Assembly: GCA_963854735.1 (NCBI GenBank)
Contig: OY978097.1
Coordinates: forward strand, 1,736,001-1,800,000
Length of the DNA stretch: 64,000 nucleotides
Direction: 5' to 3'
Source: Marvania coccoides
Taxonomy: Eukaryota > Chlorophyta > Trebouxiophyceae > Chlorellales > Chlorellaceae
Shown: positions 42,706-53,534 of the stretch, piece by piece
How the letters are laid out: every line of letters begins with the position of its first letter
Position numbering within the stretch: position 1 is the stretch's first letter
Program-made: the position numbers and the translations under genes
Notes under the pieces: generated by a model
The model's database searches: none
Told to the model about the DNA's origin: nothing
What the model saw: the letters and a program-made list of their open reading frames with translations, nothing else

Positions 42706-43755
42706 CTACACAGCCACCTCTCCAGCCCCGGCAGCAGCAGCCACCGCTTGGCGAGCCCCTAGCTGCTCCACCTTCCCTCCGCCTGCCGCCCTCTCTTGTG
42801 CCTCCTTCAGCCCCGCCGACAGAGCCTCCATCGCCCACGCCCCCTCCACCCGGAACTCCCCAATCGCCTCTCGCCGCAACGCCGTCAGATGCGCCGCCGT
42901 GCCCGCCGCAGCGCCCAAATCATGCGCCAGCGACCGCACGTACGTCCCTTTACTGCAACTCACGTAAAAACGAACGTCCTGCGCCGCGCTGGATTCCCTC
43001 TCGAGGTCGAACCGCGCCACCGTCACCGCTCGCGCCTTGCGCTCCACCTCTTTCCCCGCCCTGGCGGCCTCGTACAGCCGCTTGCCGTCAACCCTAATTG
43101 CCGAAAACATCGGTGGAATCTGCGCAATCTCGCCTAGAAACCCGTCCCGCGCCGCCGTCAGCTCCGTATCGGTGATGTGATCCCACGGCTTCTCCTCTGC
43201 CACGTCTCCTTCCGCGTCATACGAGTTTGTAGCCACGCCGAGCCTCAGAATCCCGCTGTACTCTTTTTGCATGGCCACGAAGGAGTCGATGGACTTGGTG
43301 GCCCGCCCCACGCAAACGATGAGCAGCCCCGTGGCCATGGGGTCCAGCGTGCCCGCGTGGCCCACCTTGATGGTGCGGTTTTTGCGGCCAAGAAGGCCGC
43401 CCAGCGACCCCCGCAGCTTATTGCAAACGTCGAAAGAGGTCCACCCCTTGGGCTTGTCAATCAACAGCATCGCGTTGTCCCACACCGACAGGTCGGCCGG
43501 CAGCGGGCCAGGCGCGATGGGGGTGGGCGGCGGGGCGGCAGCTTTTGGCTTTTTTGTCTGCTGCTGAGCGCGCGGTTTGACGTGCTCTTTGGCTGAATCG
43601 CTGGTTTCTGCCGCGACTGCGGTTGTAGTGAGCTCCGCCTTCCAGCGTTTGTCTCTGTGGGCCGCCATGCGAATTGCTTTTGGTCGTAGGCAAGTGAGGG
43701 GAGGCAGCGGCGCGGCTCGAAATAATGACGTGCCGAACAAGGTTGATCTCAACAT
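42706..43755 (-). CDS. tRNA pseudouridine-55 synthase, TruB type
   Basis: Bacterial-type TruB that turns U55 of tRNA T-arms into pseudouridine, here probably in an organelle. A single exon of 349 residues from the ATG at 43755 (MLRSTLFGTSLFRAAPLPPL), which looks like a targeting peptide; an internal ATG at 43668 would give a shorter form. Key motifs: LLIDKPKGWTSFDVCNKLRG, VGHAGTLDPMATGLLIVCVG with the catalytic Asp, QKEYSGILRLGVATNSYDAE, GEIAQIPPMFSAIRVDGKRL and KGTYVRSLAHDLG. No PUA or dyskerin extension is present. The last 45 residues are Ala/Glu-rich. Its 5' end is 129 bases from the divergent AIRIM-like gene. Confidence 0.94.
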   Translation of the reverse strand: MLRSTLFGTSLFRAAPLPPLTCLRPKAIRMAAHRDKRWKAELTTTAVAAETSDSAKEHVKPRAQQQTKKPKAAAPPPTPIAPGPLPADLSVWDNAMLLIDKPKGWTSFDVCNKLRGSLGGLLGRKNRTIKVGHAGTLDPMATGLLIVCVGRATKSIDSFVAMQKEYSGILRLGVATNSYDAEGDVAEEKPWDHITDTELTAARDGFLGEIAQIPPMFSAIRVDGKRLYEAARAGKEVERKARAVTVARFDLERESSAAQDVRFYVSCSKGTYVRSLAHDLGAAAGTAAHLTALRREAIGEFRVEGAWAMEALSAGLKEAQERAAGGGKVEQLGARQAVAAAAGAGEVAV

Positions 43756-43884
43756 AATAAATTTAAAATAATTTAGGTAAAGCGGAGCGCGAGGAAGATG
43801 GTTAAATGATAAAAATAGCTCCCGGCAAAAAGAATATGACGTCGAACTGGAAGCCCGCAAACATCTGTTTTTCAATCTAAAAAA

Positions 43885-44869
43885 ATGTCGACACCGCTTG
43901 AGGTCAGAAACAGGCGGCGAGAAGCTCAGGTAAGCGTATAATTTTGAATGGAGCTCGCCCAATGAATCTCAACTTTTGACACCTTGAGCTCGCTTTCGCT
44001 GGATACAGAGGACAGTTCGACTGGCTCTTAACGCAATAAATAGCAGCTTGGATTCCTGGAAGGTACGGGAGGCTCTTTTCCACCTTCATTGGCTGTCCAA
44101 CCTCCATTGCCGCCAGTGGGTTTTGAGTTTTTATTACCCTTCTGCAGGCCGCGATATCGGAAGGGAAAAAACATGCAACCGACCTTACAAATAATATCCT
44201 CACCCTAGAGTCAGTTTAATTGCGTTTTTATGAGATTCATTTTGCAGCATTCGCCGCTTGGCCATTTTTCACACACCGCCATTTTATTTTCCTCGCTGCA
44301 GGAACTTGCCCCAACTCCCATTGGGCGTGTTGAAAGACGTGGAAGGGCTGCGGGAAGCTTCCATCAAGAAATTGTGTAGCCAAATGTTGCAGCATGCCGG
44401 GCAGCTGGCAGAGTGCCTCGCAGCTTTACTTGCCGCCGTGGAAGGCTTGCAAAGAGCAGTTGCGCCGGTGGTGGCGCTGGCGCAGCAAGAGCAGACCGAA
44501 AACATGCTGCGAGGTGGCCCAGTGTTCACCTCATTGTCGCTGCAGATCATTTCATCCCTCTTGGAAAAAGTCGAGGCAGTGCATTCAAAGGAAGTTGAAA
44601 TCAAAGGAGAGGTGGTGGCTGATTTCGAAGCAGCGCGCGACCAAGCTGTACTGCGTGCTACAGCTGGCGGCTGTCGAGCTCAGCCTGTTCATCCCGGTGG
44701 AGCAGCTAGTGGCGACAGCAAATACAGCGGGTCGAGTAGAGACCGGCGAGAGAGGTTGGAGGCCTTTCTTCAGGTCCACATCACCGCGTGGATGCTGAGC
44801 ACTGAGGTGGACCAGGGTGAGGTGGAAGCTGACCTAGCTCTGCTGACCCAAGACTCGAGAAGCTGTTGA
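43885..44869 (+). CDS. AIRIM/C1orf109-like protein
   Basis: Four exons (43885-43929, 44009-44062, 44148-44209, 44302-44869) join only in this way, with phase closed at each step, to 242 residues starting MSTPLEVRNRRREAQRTVRL. The helical pattern resembles AFG2-interacting ribosome maturation factor (human C1orf109): an N-terminal W with LNAINSSLDSWKAAISEGKK, then LTLENLPQLPLGVLKDVEGL, SIKKLCSQMLQHAGQLAECL, VFTSLSLQIISSLLEKVEAV and a Lys/Glu-rich helix. That factor works with the AFG2 ATPase on pre-60S particles. The similarity is remote and rests on pattern only. The last 60 residues are less certain; another frame is open there too. Confidence 0.5.
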
Positions 44870-45368
44870 ATGCTGCCGTGCGGCCTTTTCTACCGTAGCC
44901 CTTTTTTCCTGCTCTTTCCCCTTACCTTAAATTTTGGGGTCTGCTTTGCGGCATTCAATTTGGCTATTCATATGGTTAACTGGAGTGCTCGGAGCCTGAA
45001 AAAAACCTAAACACAAAAAGAAATTAGGCAGGTCGAGCCGGCGGCAGGTCGAATCAGGGAATTCCCAAGTTATTTCGATTGCCGTAGCAGCTAGAACACG
45101 ACCTCCGTCATATCAGAAGAATGCCGCTTCCAACTCTCAACCGAGGGGCGGCGCCATTGCCAACGCGACAGCCAAGCCGGATAACGAAAGGAGCGCCAAC
45201 ACCACAACGCTGGCCGTGGAGGGGAATATTAAACATGAATGGGTATACTCTAGTAATAAAAAAGCACAGTGAGTAGAAAAAACCGAGGTAAAACACACAC
45301 ACACGCGCGAGCACAACAACTGAGGTATCTGGCGATTCAAAATTCTACTCTACGCTGCCGCGCCCTCA
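44870..45368. other. Convergent intergenic spacer
   Basis: 499 bases with a short CA repeat near 45290-45304. No gene is seen. Confidence 0.6.
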
Positions 45369-46637
45369 TCAAGCCTGCAGGGTATCGATGGTGTTGATCG
45401 TGGCCTTGGGAGCCACCCTGGTCATGTTTCGTTTGCTGCCCCACAGCCCCTCCAGGTCGTACTCCTTCCTTGCCGCCCCAGAGAAGACGTGAACCACTAC
45501 CGACCCAGCGTCGACAACCAGCCACCTCGCGTTGGGGTCCTCCGCGCCCTCGACCCCGGGGCTCACCCCGGGGGCCACCTCCTTGCAGCGCGCCTTCAGT
45601 TCGTGCAGCACCGCGCCCGCCAGCATGTGCACCAGCTGCGGCGACCGCCCTGTGGCCAGCACCATGTAGTCTGTGAAGGTGCAGGCGCCACGCACGTCCA
45701 TGATGGTGATATCCTCCGCGCGGGCGTCCACCAGCAGGCGCGCGACTTCGTGCGGGGACGAAAAAGCGCGAGTGAACTGAGCGCCACCTGCCACCATCGC
45801 TGCTGTTTCCTCCTGCAGCTCTGCGTCGGAGATGACAAAGTCCTGCGCCTCCAGTCCCTCCCGGGCACGCACCTGCGCGGCGCGGTGCAGCGCCTTGCGC
45901 GAGACCAGCCCCTCTTTGGCGATGGTGGCGGCGGCGGCGGCAGAGGAGTCTGCGGATTCGGAGGAGTTGACGAGGTCCAACAGGCGGGAGACCAGGGCGA
46001 CCTTGTTGCCACGGGTGTCGGCGCCCAGAGCGTCCAGCTGAGCGCGCAGTTTGTCTATTTTCAGCTTGTTGAGGGCTGTTTTCGTGGGGTTGACGGCCTT
46101 GCCGCCGTTGGCCTCCTGCAAGAGGGCCTCCACCTGTTGTCGAGCGTTTCTTACGGATTTTTCTCTGCAGCAGCAGAGTTGTTGGTGTGAGGCGTTGCCG
46201 TTGATCAGCAGCCAATTCGTTTTTAAGCAGCAGCGCAAGTTTCGGTTGAAATAAATAAATAAATCACTTGCGTACCTTGTGAAGCTGGCGTGCGCCTCCA
46301 TTGCTTCTCGGAGCTCCGGGTTGAGCCTGCCGATTTCCTCTAGGGTTTCAGGCAGCTTGAGGACGGGCTCCTCGGTTGCCTGCTCCGCAATAGCATTGAA
46401 TTCTTCGGCCTCTTGTCTGTCCGAGGCCTCCCAGCGCTCCTCCTGCGCGAGAGCGGCGCTAGTCAACGTCCTGGTCTTGTTGTTGAACATGCACGGCACG
46501 GTGGGAGCGTCGATCAAGGTGGCCACCGCTCCGCCCAGGCCGTCTTCGATCAATGAGGTTGTTGAGTGAGGCACATTGCCCAGCAGCATCCGGGGCACCG
46601 CCCCTTGCAGTCGCTTCACCGCCCGCAAAGAATTCAT
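45369..46637 (-). CDS. Ribosomal silencing factor RsfS/Iojap with SAP domain, organellar
   Basis: RsfS binds the large ribosomal subunit protein uL14 and blocks subunit joining; eukaryotic forms act in mitochondria or plastids. Exons 46637-46276 and 46164-45369 give 385 residues. The N terminus (MNSLRAVKRLQGAVPRMLL) looks like a targeting peptide. Residues about 151-186 form a SAP-like helix pair (LKIDKLRAQLDALG, KVALVSRLLDLV). The RsfS domain covers roughly 268-375: ITIMDVRGACTFTDYMVLAT, GRSPQLVHMLAGAVLHELK, ARWLVVDAGSVVVHVFSG and REYDLEGLW-like KEYDLEGLWG. The single intron is 111 bases, stop-free and in frame, so retention would only add residues. The splice is favoured by good GT-AG sites. 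Confidence 0.88.
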   Translation of the reverse strand: MNSLRAVKRLQGAVPRMLLGNVPHSTTSLIEDGLGGAVATLIDAPTVPCMFNNKTRTLTSAALAQEERWEASDRQEAEEFNAIAEQATEEPVLKLPETLEEIGRLNPELREAMEAHASFTRYASDLFIYFNRNLRCCLKTNWLLINGNASHQQLCCCREKSVRNARQQVEALLQEANGGKAVNPTKTALNKLKIDKLRAQLDALGADTRGNKVALVSRLLDLVNSSESADSSAAAAATIAKEGLVSRKALHRAAQVRAREGLEAQDFVISDAELQEETAAMVAGGAQFTRAFSSPHEVARLLVDARAEDITIMDVRGACTFTDYMVLATGRSPQLVHMLAGAVLHELKARCKEVAPGVSPGVEGAEDPNARWLVVDAGSVVVHVFSGAARKEYDLEGLWGSKRNMTRVAPKATINTIDTLQA

Positions 46638-46749
46638 TTATTTTTAATTAAATAAAATATGTGAAATATCCCATCAACAACGTGACTGTTTGAATTCTAG
46701 TTCAGTTCAAATCAAAAGTTACAATTTATCACGGCACCCCTCCTCCTCC

Positions 46750-49632
46750 TCATGCCTCCTGGATGATGAGGTGGATGGTTTCCGAGACCTCTGCACTTTC
46801 AGATCGCACCGCCATCTTCATGGCCACGTTCCGAGCGGCGTCGATGCCAAAGTTCAGCCGCACCAACACCGCCACGTCGCCCACCAGCGTACCCGCCAGC
46901 GACGTCGCATGACTGCGAGCGTTGGGCGGCACCGCGTCGCTGCCCTCGCACGCCGCCATGCCCAGCAACCGCACCACCGCCTCCACAGCGTCTTGCAGGC
47001 TCTCCCGCTGTCCCAGGCCGTACGAATCCACAGCCTCGGTCTCCTCAGACGCCGCCTCCCAAGCCTCCCCGAAGCTGGGCACGTACGCCGGCTTCACATA
47101 GTCGGAAGCAGCCACGGTCACGTCCTCCAGCTGGTACTCGTCCTCATACCCGTCCTCCTCCGCCTCCCCGGTGGCAGGATCAATCTCCTTAACCCTGAAC
47201 CGCAGCACGCAGCCCAGTCGGCCCACCGCCAGCCCGCCGGCCTCCCCGCCGCGCGCCAGCACGACGTAGGCCTGGCCCGACCCCTCCTGCGGCGCCACCG
47301 ACAGCGGCAGCGCCGCCACCTCCTCGAAGTCTGGCGCGTCCCCCAGGTCCACCGCCACGCCCACCTCCTCCAATATCTGCTCCTTGACGGTGTTGGTGAT
47401 GTGGAACTGCAGCACGTCGTGCGCAGCCAGCACGTGACGCACGCACACCACCTTGTACTCGGTCTCATCCTCCGTCAGCTGCACCGGGGCCAACGACCGG
47501 AACACCGGGCCCAGAGCCGCCAGCTCCGGCACCGCCGCCAGCTGGGCAGAGTGCTCGTCCGCAACGGCAGCGGCGGCGCTGCCGGTCACCACTGCTGCTG
47601 CCAGCCCCTGCGGCTTGGCCTTGGGGGAGGCGGGGGCCACGGTGGGCACGCGCGAGAGGTCAAACGCCTCGTCGACGTCGCCCGCATCCAGGTACTCCTG
47701 CAGTTTTGCCTCCAGGGCCTTGGCAGGGACGTGCCAAGCGGGGTCAATGAGCGTGGCCGCAGTGGCCATCACCTCCCCCTCTGCGGCCTCCCCCAGCTGC
47801 GCCAGGTACAGCGTGGCACGGTCGCGCACCTCGTCGTCCATGTCGTACAGCGCGCGCTTCAGCAGCACCACGATGCGGCCCCGCAGCTCGGGGCACTCAG
47901 CGGCAAACCTGGCCAGCGCCGACAGCGCCGCCGCCCGCACGGTGGCGTTCTCCAGGATCACGCGGTTGTAGATGAAGCGGATGTAGCGCGAGGGGTCCTT
48001 GGTCTTGGGCCCCTCCTCGCCCAGCAGGTGCAGGATCTGAACGCTCAGGAAGGTGAACTCGCAGTCCTCGATGAACTCAGACAGCTGCGCCAGCCCCGCC
48101 TCCGTGGCCTCAGGGATCTCCCGCAGGATGTCCAGCACCGCGTCCACGATGGCGCGCTTATACTCGAACCCTCCGTCCTCGCGCAGCACGCTCGACAGGA
48201 AGGCCAGCATGCCGCGGTGCTTGGAGGGAAACTTGATGCACAGCGCGCGGATGGCCTCCACCACCACCACCTTGAACTCGTCCGCTAGCTCCCCCATGAA
48301 CCCGCCGATCTGTTTGAGCAGGCGGTCGATGGACGACTCGTTGCCCGTCTTCAGCAGCGTGGTGATGGCCAGAGTGGCGATGGAGCGGTTGGGGTCGGCT
48401 ATCAGGGCCTCCATATCAATGTTGCACCCCGTGACCGCCATGGGGTGGGTCATTGCCACCTTGTTGAGCGTGCGCACCGCCGCAAAGCGCAGCACCGGCT
48501 TGGCCGACGACAGGAACAGCTGCAGCACGGTGACCGCGGGGGTGAGCTCGCGGGTGGTGACGTCACGCATGTTGCAGATGGCGCGGGCCGCCTCGAAGAT
48601 GACGATCTCGCTCTTGTTGCGCAGGCACGACTCCAGGAAGTCGTAAAAGGGGCGGGGGGCGCCGCCGGCAGGGGGCCCCGAGTCCGCAATCACCTGCGCC
48701 ACGTACCGCACCAGCAGCAGCTGCGCCATGGGGGAGCGCACCGACCCGCGCGTCAGCTGCGTCACCAGCTTGTTCACTGCCAGGCGGTCTGACGAGCGCA
48801 GCGCGTGCTGCAGCGCCACACCGTGGAACTGAACCATGGGATGCTTGCTGCTCACCGCCTCCTGCACCTCCGAGTTCCACCGCTTGATGACCTCGTTGTT
48901 GTTGGGCGCCAGCTGAATGGCCCCCGCCAGCACCGCCGACGCCACAATGGCGGACTTGTCCACCACCGCCTGCTTGAGGTAGCGCTCGATTTGCAGCAGC
49001 ATCTGGCTGTCGATGATCTTGCACAGCACGCGGATGGCGTTGGCACGGTACAGATCGTTGCTGGAGTTCATGTCCTTCATGAGGGACGACGTGATGATGA
49101 TGACCTCATCAGAGGAGGGGATGAACTCCTTGATGCACAGGTACACCATGCGACGCAGGTGCATGTCCTTGTGCTGGAACAGCTTGGTCACGCTGAAGAA
49201 CACATCGGACGCCTCGGCCTGTTTTGTTGTTGGAAAGGAGTGGGGGGGTTAGCGCTGGCGCTTGATTTTCTTACAATAAGGGTAGCTGTGTAACTGTAAT
49301 TGCGCTCTTTTACCTTGGTGAAGGACTCGCCCTGGGTGAGCAGGTAGAGCAGCTTGGTGATGACCTGCTGGCAGCGGCGGGGGTCAACGTGGGGCTCGTT
49401 GAACACTCGGGTTTCTTGCAGCACTAGGCCCTTCTCAATGCCGTAAAAGGGGGAGTACTCCACTGCAGAGATGAAATTGGGTGAACGCGGGTCAGCATCG
49501 CGTATTTTTCACACGAAAATGGCTGGGGAGAGATGATCGTTCCCTAAACTTTGCACCCCAAAATTCGTGTTGCTCACGTTCTTCCTCATACTCGGGGTCC
49601 TCTTTTTTGCCATCACTCCTCAAGGGAGCCAT
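46750..49632 (-). CDS. Coatomer subunit gamma (gamma-COP)
   Basis: Large subunit of the COPI coat, which buds vesicles for Golgi-to-ER transport. Exons 49632-49578, 49462-49314 and 49218-46750 give 890 residues, the usual length. The start MAPLRSDGKKEDPEYEEE and LEYSPFYGIEKGLVLQETRV are the gamma-COP N terminus. The adaptin-like helical solenoid follows: FNEPHVDPRRCQQVITKLLY, KDMHLRRMVYLCIKEFIPSS and EVIIITSSLMKDMNSSNDLY. A linker of low complexity (about residues 590-630) leads to the C-terminal appendage domain: LGPVFRSLAPVQLTEDETEY, QFHITNTVKEQILEEVGVAV, and at the end NFGIDAARNVAMKMAVRSES. Long frames on the opposite strand are shadows of its codon bias. Confidence 0.97.
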
Positions 49633-50393
49633 GGAGTCCTGAAAAATAACGGCACAAAAATGTGAAGAGTGAGAAAAACTCCATCAAGATCTCCGCAGCG
49701 TGGTGAGGGACGACCTGTTCGGCCTGCCATCGCTACGCCTAGCTGTTCAATATCAGCGCACCTGTGCCGTAGCGGCCATCTTGCAGGATGGTCTCGCTCC
49801 TCTCCTCTGTTAAAAAAAGTTTTTGTAGACAATTTTTTTTAATGCCACCGAGGCAATGCAGCGGTCGGATCAAGTGGCGTGGTATTAAATTTGGAGGTGA
49901 TTTATAATAACACGCAACCAGTGGGAAAATGCCAGATGAAAAGCCAGATGAAACTTTCTTTTTGTTCACATTCTCAATCAAAAAAAAAAACAATTTCTCA
50001 CTACTCTATGCGCATATTCATATATTCAAAATCATTAAACTACACCCAGCGATCTCCATTCTTTGCTCTGGTTCCAGCGTTTTGTTGGGTCTTCTCGACT
50101 CCTCTTCTCTTTAACAATGGCGAACCCATGTTGATTATAGACCGTAGACACAGCTGTTGTAGAGTACGTGCCATTTATACATGCCGCAGCACGGGCGAAA
50201 TATGCCGAATCAATGTTTAATGACAGGGAGAGCTCTCGGACGATGGTAACATCCCACCGCACTCAATTCACGCAAATACGGTGCGCTGGCATACATGGCA
50301 TTTTTTTTGAGGGCGAAAAGGATGAAAACGTAGTTAAATGAGCGGAAAATCAACCTATTTTTAAATTTCTCGTACCAGTACTGCTCACCCCAC
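49633..50393. other. AT-rich spacer
   Basis: 761 bases between gamma-COP and the MYND region. Several A and T runs, none above about 10. No protein-like frame or RNA gene is recognised. Confidence 0.5.
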
Positions 50394-51772
50394 ATGTCCT
50401 CCGTGTGCAGGAGGACGGTGCTGCTGCGGGTGTGCGATGCAGCGGGACAGGCAGTCGATGTGTACAACGACGACACCCCTCCTTCAGATTTCCGCGGGCC
50501 TCTCGAGGTTTCTCTCCACCTCGTACCATGCAGTCTTAAACCCCGGCATAGAGGCCATCAAGGTCCTGCTGGACGAGGACGACGTATTCACCGGCCCCAA
50601 TAAAATAGAGCCGCAGCAGCTTGCCCGGGTGCTGGGCCCTCTGCGTGGCCTGCCGCACTGGATGAAACGTTACCACCGTCTCCCAACTGCCGCCTGGCTG
50701 CCTGGCACCTCCATGGACCCTGAGGTGGAGGACGTTCTGGGAGACAACACGAATTTCGCTGTCAACGTGCCCAACCATGTTTCTATGCTTGTGAAGGCAC
50801 TTGAGGAGCACGACATGGCGGAGGACCCCGCCTATAAAACAGAGCTTGTGGCCGTGATGAAGGACACCCAAATTTATCGGCGAGCTGCTGCAGGCGCTCG
50901 CAGTCCCACGTGGACGCCTATCAGGACAAGAGGATTCAGTTTCCTTCTGACTTTCCCGAGTCTGAATTCACACGGCGTTCCGTACCAGCATCGCTCGTAT
51001 TCTGCAGCACCCGTCGATCTCGGAGTTTTAGTGCCTGCTGGTGTGGTAGGAGTGGCAAAAACTTTCCTTTCGGTCGTTGCCTGCACCTTTCACCGTTTCG
51101 AATTGGTATCCAACTATCGGCAAGCGGGGCAACTTCAGCCGACGGCAAGACCTTGATTGTCGCCCATGGAGCCTCAGCGCGAGAGGTAGAACGTGGCGCA
51201 GATGCTGTGCATTTTTGGGCTGATTTCGGCTGCAAAAATGCCGCCAGGGAGCACCATCTTTTACCAGATTGATGGAATCGTCACGCACACTCTATATGCT
51301 GACGTCTGAGCTGATTGGAAGCATCATGGGAGCTTACCTGGATGGCTTGGAGAGGCTGTCAAAGTGCTGCGGAATCACGGTGAGAATTAAAACGTATTTT
51401 TTGTTTCCAACTTTCTGTGATTCTCTTATTATATCGCTGATAATTGTTCATGTCAATTTCTCCCTTTTTTAGATACGGAGCAGCGAAAAGCCCATAGCAG
51501 GTATTGGCGGGCAAGTAATGGTGTTGAGTTTCCAGCAGCTCGTCAACGGCGCAAGGACGTGTGCCAAGGGCACGCCCCGCCCTGCTCGTGCGGAAGCTCT
51601 AGCAATATTGAAGCCATGCTCGTACATTGGGTGCGTCACCACGCTGCGGCAGTCTCCCAAGGCTCCGCTGACGAACGGCAGAGCGTGCACAGGCTACAGA
51701 GCCCAACACTACTGCTCAGTTGGCTGTCAACGCGCCGATTGGCCATCGCATATAGCCACATGCAAGTTTTGA
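50394..51772 (+). pseudogene. MYND-finger gene, probably degenerate
   Basis: Protein-like pieces occur in different frames. One frame from about 50470 to 50895 reads ISAGLSRFLSTSYHAVLNPG, KVLLDEDDVFTGPNKIEPQQ, LRGLPHWMKRYHRLPTAAWL and VLGDNTNFAVNVPNHVSMLV. After that the signal shifts frame more than once without good introns. The last part (51518-51772) encodes a MYND zinc finger: CSYIGC, then ACTGYRAQHYCSVGCQRADW and HIATC. In a normal MYND the second ligand pair is C-x2-C, but here it is C-T-G-Y, so one ligand is lost. MYND proteins of this kind form large families in algae. A working gene with introns I failed to find remains possible. Confidence 0.45.
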
Positions 51773-52298
51773 GAGAAGAATGAAAACGGCGATTTTTTTA
51801 ATTCGTGGAGAGTTGTATTAAACACTACGAATGCTATCGTTGCCATATCAGACAACGAGATGGAGTGAGCGAGGGACAGCTCTTTGGGGGGAGGGAGAGG
51901 TGCTGGGGGGCAGCATTGCTGCAGGAGGAGAATTTCTTGAATTTACGCTGTTTGAAAAATTTTAATAAATTTTGTATGCAATTGGATTTGGTTTAATAAG
52001 GCTCGGAGTCCTTCTGCTAGCGCAACTCGTTTTGAAGATCACATTCACAAAATCGATGGAAGCGAGAGAGAATGCAGGCAGCCTCCGCCATATAAAAATC
52101 TGCAATATTGTAGTATGCACATTTTTGGTCAAAATATCGGAAATATGTGATATTAACTCGGCTTTTGCCCGATCACACATTTTTCTTCTCCGTCCTTTTT
52201 GCTGAGATGATGCACACAATCATTTCAATTTGTTTATCAATTGATTATTGATCAATGCAATGATAGCTGCCCAGGCTCCGTGCCGGCTGGTTCACGCC
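51773..52298. other. AT-rich spacer
   Basis: 526 bases before the formyltransferase gene. Apart from a weak ATG at 52260 in frame with that gene, nothing is seen. Confidence 0.5.
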
Positions 52299-53534
52299 AT
52301 GGCCAGCCTCAAATTGTTTCGACCAACATTACCACAATCATCGTTCCATTTTTCGCGGCCTCTGACGTCGCTCACCAGCCTCGTTCACGGTGCTGGGAGG
52401 TGCACGCCACTTCAAGCGCCCCAAACCGTGCATCGCAAGCTCACAGCCACCACCAGCGCTTCCTCTTCCTCCTCCCCCGCCGCCGGCCCCTCTTCTTCGT
52501 CTCACCGCAAGCGCGTCGTCTTTCTAGGCACCCCCGACGTGGCTGCTTTGGTGCTGGAAAAGCTGCTGGCGGCTTCCCGCCTGCCGGATGCCTCATTTGA
52601 GGTTGCAGCCGTTGTTTCTCAGCCGGGCCGCCCCAAGGGCAGATCTCGGGTGCCGCAGCCCACCCCTGTGCAGCAACTCGCGCTCGCCTCGGGCCTTCCA
52701 GAGGACCGCATGCTGTGCCCCGAGCGCGCCACCGACCCCGCCTTTTTAGCAGCCCTGCGAGAGCTGGCGCCTGACCTGTGCATCACTGCCGCATACGGCA
52801 ACTACCTGCCGACCAAATTCCTGGCCATTCCGCGGCACGGCACCCTCAACATCCACCCCTCGTTGCTCCCAGCCTATCGCGGTGCCGCCCCGGTGCAGCG
52901 CTCGCTGCAGGACGGCCTGGCGGTGAGCGGGGTCACCGTGCTGTACACAGTGAAAGAAATGGACGCCGGACCGGTGCTGGCGCAGGTTAAAGTGGGGGTG
53001 GACCCGGAAATCCAAGCGCCAGAGCTGCTGTGCAAGCTCTTTGACATGGGAACCGACCTGGTTCTCTCCAATTTGGAAGCGGTGTGGGCGGGGTTGGCAG
53101 AGAAGGCGGCGCAGCCACAAGACCACGCCAAAGCGACGCACGCGGCGAAGATCACGCGGGAGGAGGGGCTGCTAGACTTTGCGCAGTCTGCGAAAGCGTG
53201 CCACGATAAGGTTCGCGCGTTTGCGCCTTGGCCTGGTACGTATCACCCCTTTGAGGTTGCCGATGAGGCAAAGGGGGGCGCGCGCGAAAAGCTGGAGCTC
53301 AAGGTGTTGAAGACGCGGGTTGTGGATGGTGGTATTAGTGGCAGCGGGGGAGGCTCAAATGTGGTGGAAACGGGCGCCAAGGGGCTGCGAGTGGTGTGCG
53401 GCGACGGCAGCGTGCTGGAGCTGCTGGAGGTGCAGGCACCTGGGCGTAAGGCGGTGGCGGCGCGCGACTTTGTGAATGGAATGAAAGGCAAGACGCTGCG
53501 ATGGAATAGCATGCGAGCGGCGTCTGCTTCATGA
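52299..53534 (+). CDS. Methionyl-tRNA formyltransferase, organellar
   Basis: Transfers formyl from 10-formyltetrahydrofolate to initiator Met-tRNA for plastid or mitochondrial translation. Intronless, 411 residues from the ATG at 52299, which has the best context (GCCATGG); 52260 is in frame and would add 13 residues. About 80 residues of Ser/Thr-rich targeting sequence precede KRVVFLGTPDVAALVLEKLL. Motifs: VVSQPGRPKGRSRVPQPTPV, LCITAAYGNYLPTKFLAIPR, then LNIHPSLLPAYRGAAPVQRS with the catalytic Asn and His, and VLYTVKEMDAGPVLAQVKV with the catalytic Asp. The C-terminal OB-type domain runs KVRAFAPWPGTYHPFE and ends around GMKGKTLRW. A Gly/Ser insert lies within it. Confidence 0.95.
   Translation: MASLKLFRPTLPQSSFHFSRPLTSLTSLVHGAGRCTPLQAPQTVHRKLTATTSASSSSSPAAGPSSSSHRKRVVFLGTPDVAALVLEKLLAASRLPDASFEVAAVVSQPGRPKGRSRVPQPTPVQQLALASGLPEDRMLCPERATDPAFLAALRELAPDLCITAAYGNYLPTKFLAIPRHGTLNIHPSLLPAYRGAAPVQRSLQDGLAVSGVTVLYTVKEMDAGPVLAQVKVGVDPEIQAPELLCKLFDMGTDLVLSNLEAVWAGLAEKAAQPQDHAKATHAAKITREEGLLDFAQSAKACHDKVRAFAPWPGTYHPFEVADEAKGGAREKLELKVLKTRVVDGGISGSGGGSNVVETGAKGLRVVCGDGSVLELLEVQAPGRKAVAARDFVNGMKGKTLRWNSMRAASAS

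Noticed and set aside
46690..48288. 532-codon plus-strand frame opposite gamma-COP
   Set aside because: It is the antisense shadow of a GC-rich coding exon: His/Arg/Gln-rich, no domains, while the minus strand encodes well conserved gamma-COP.
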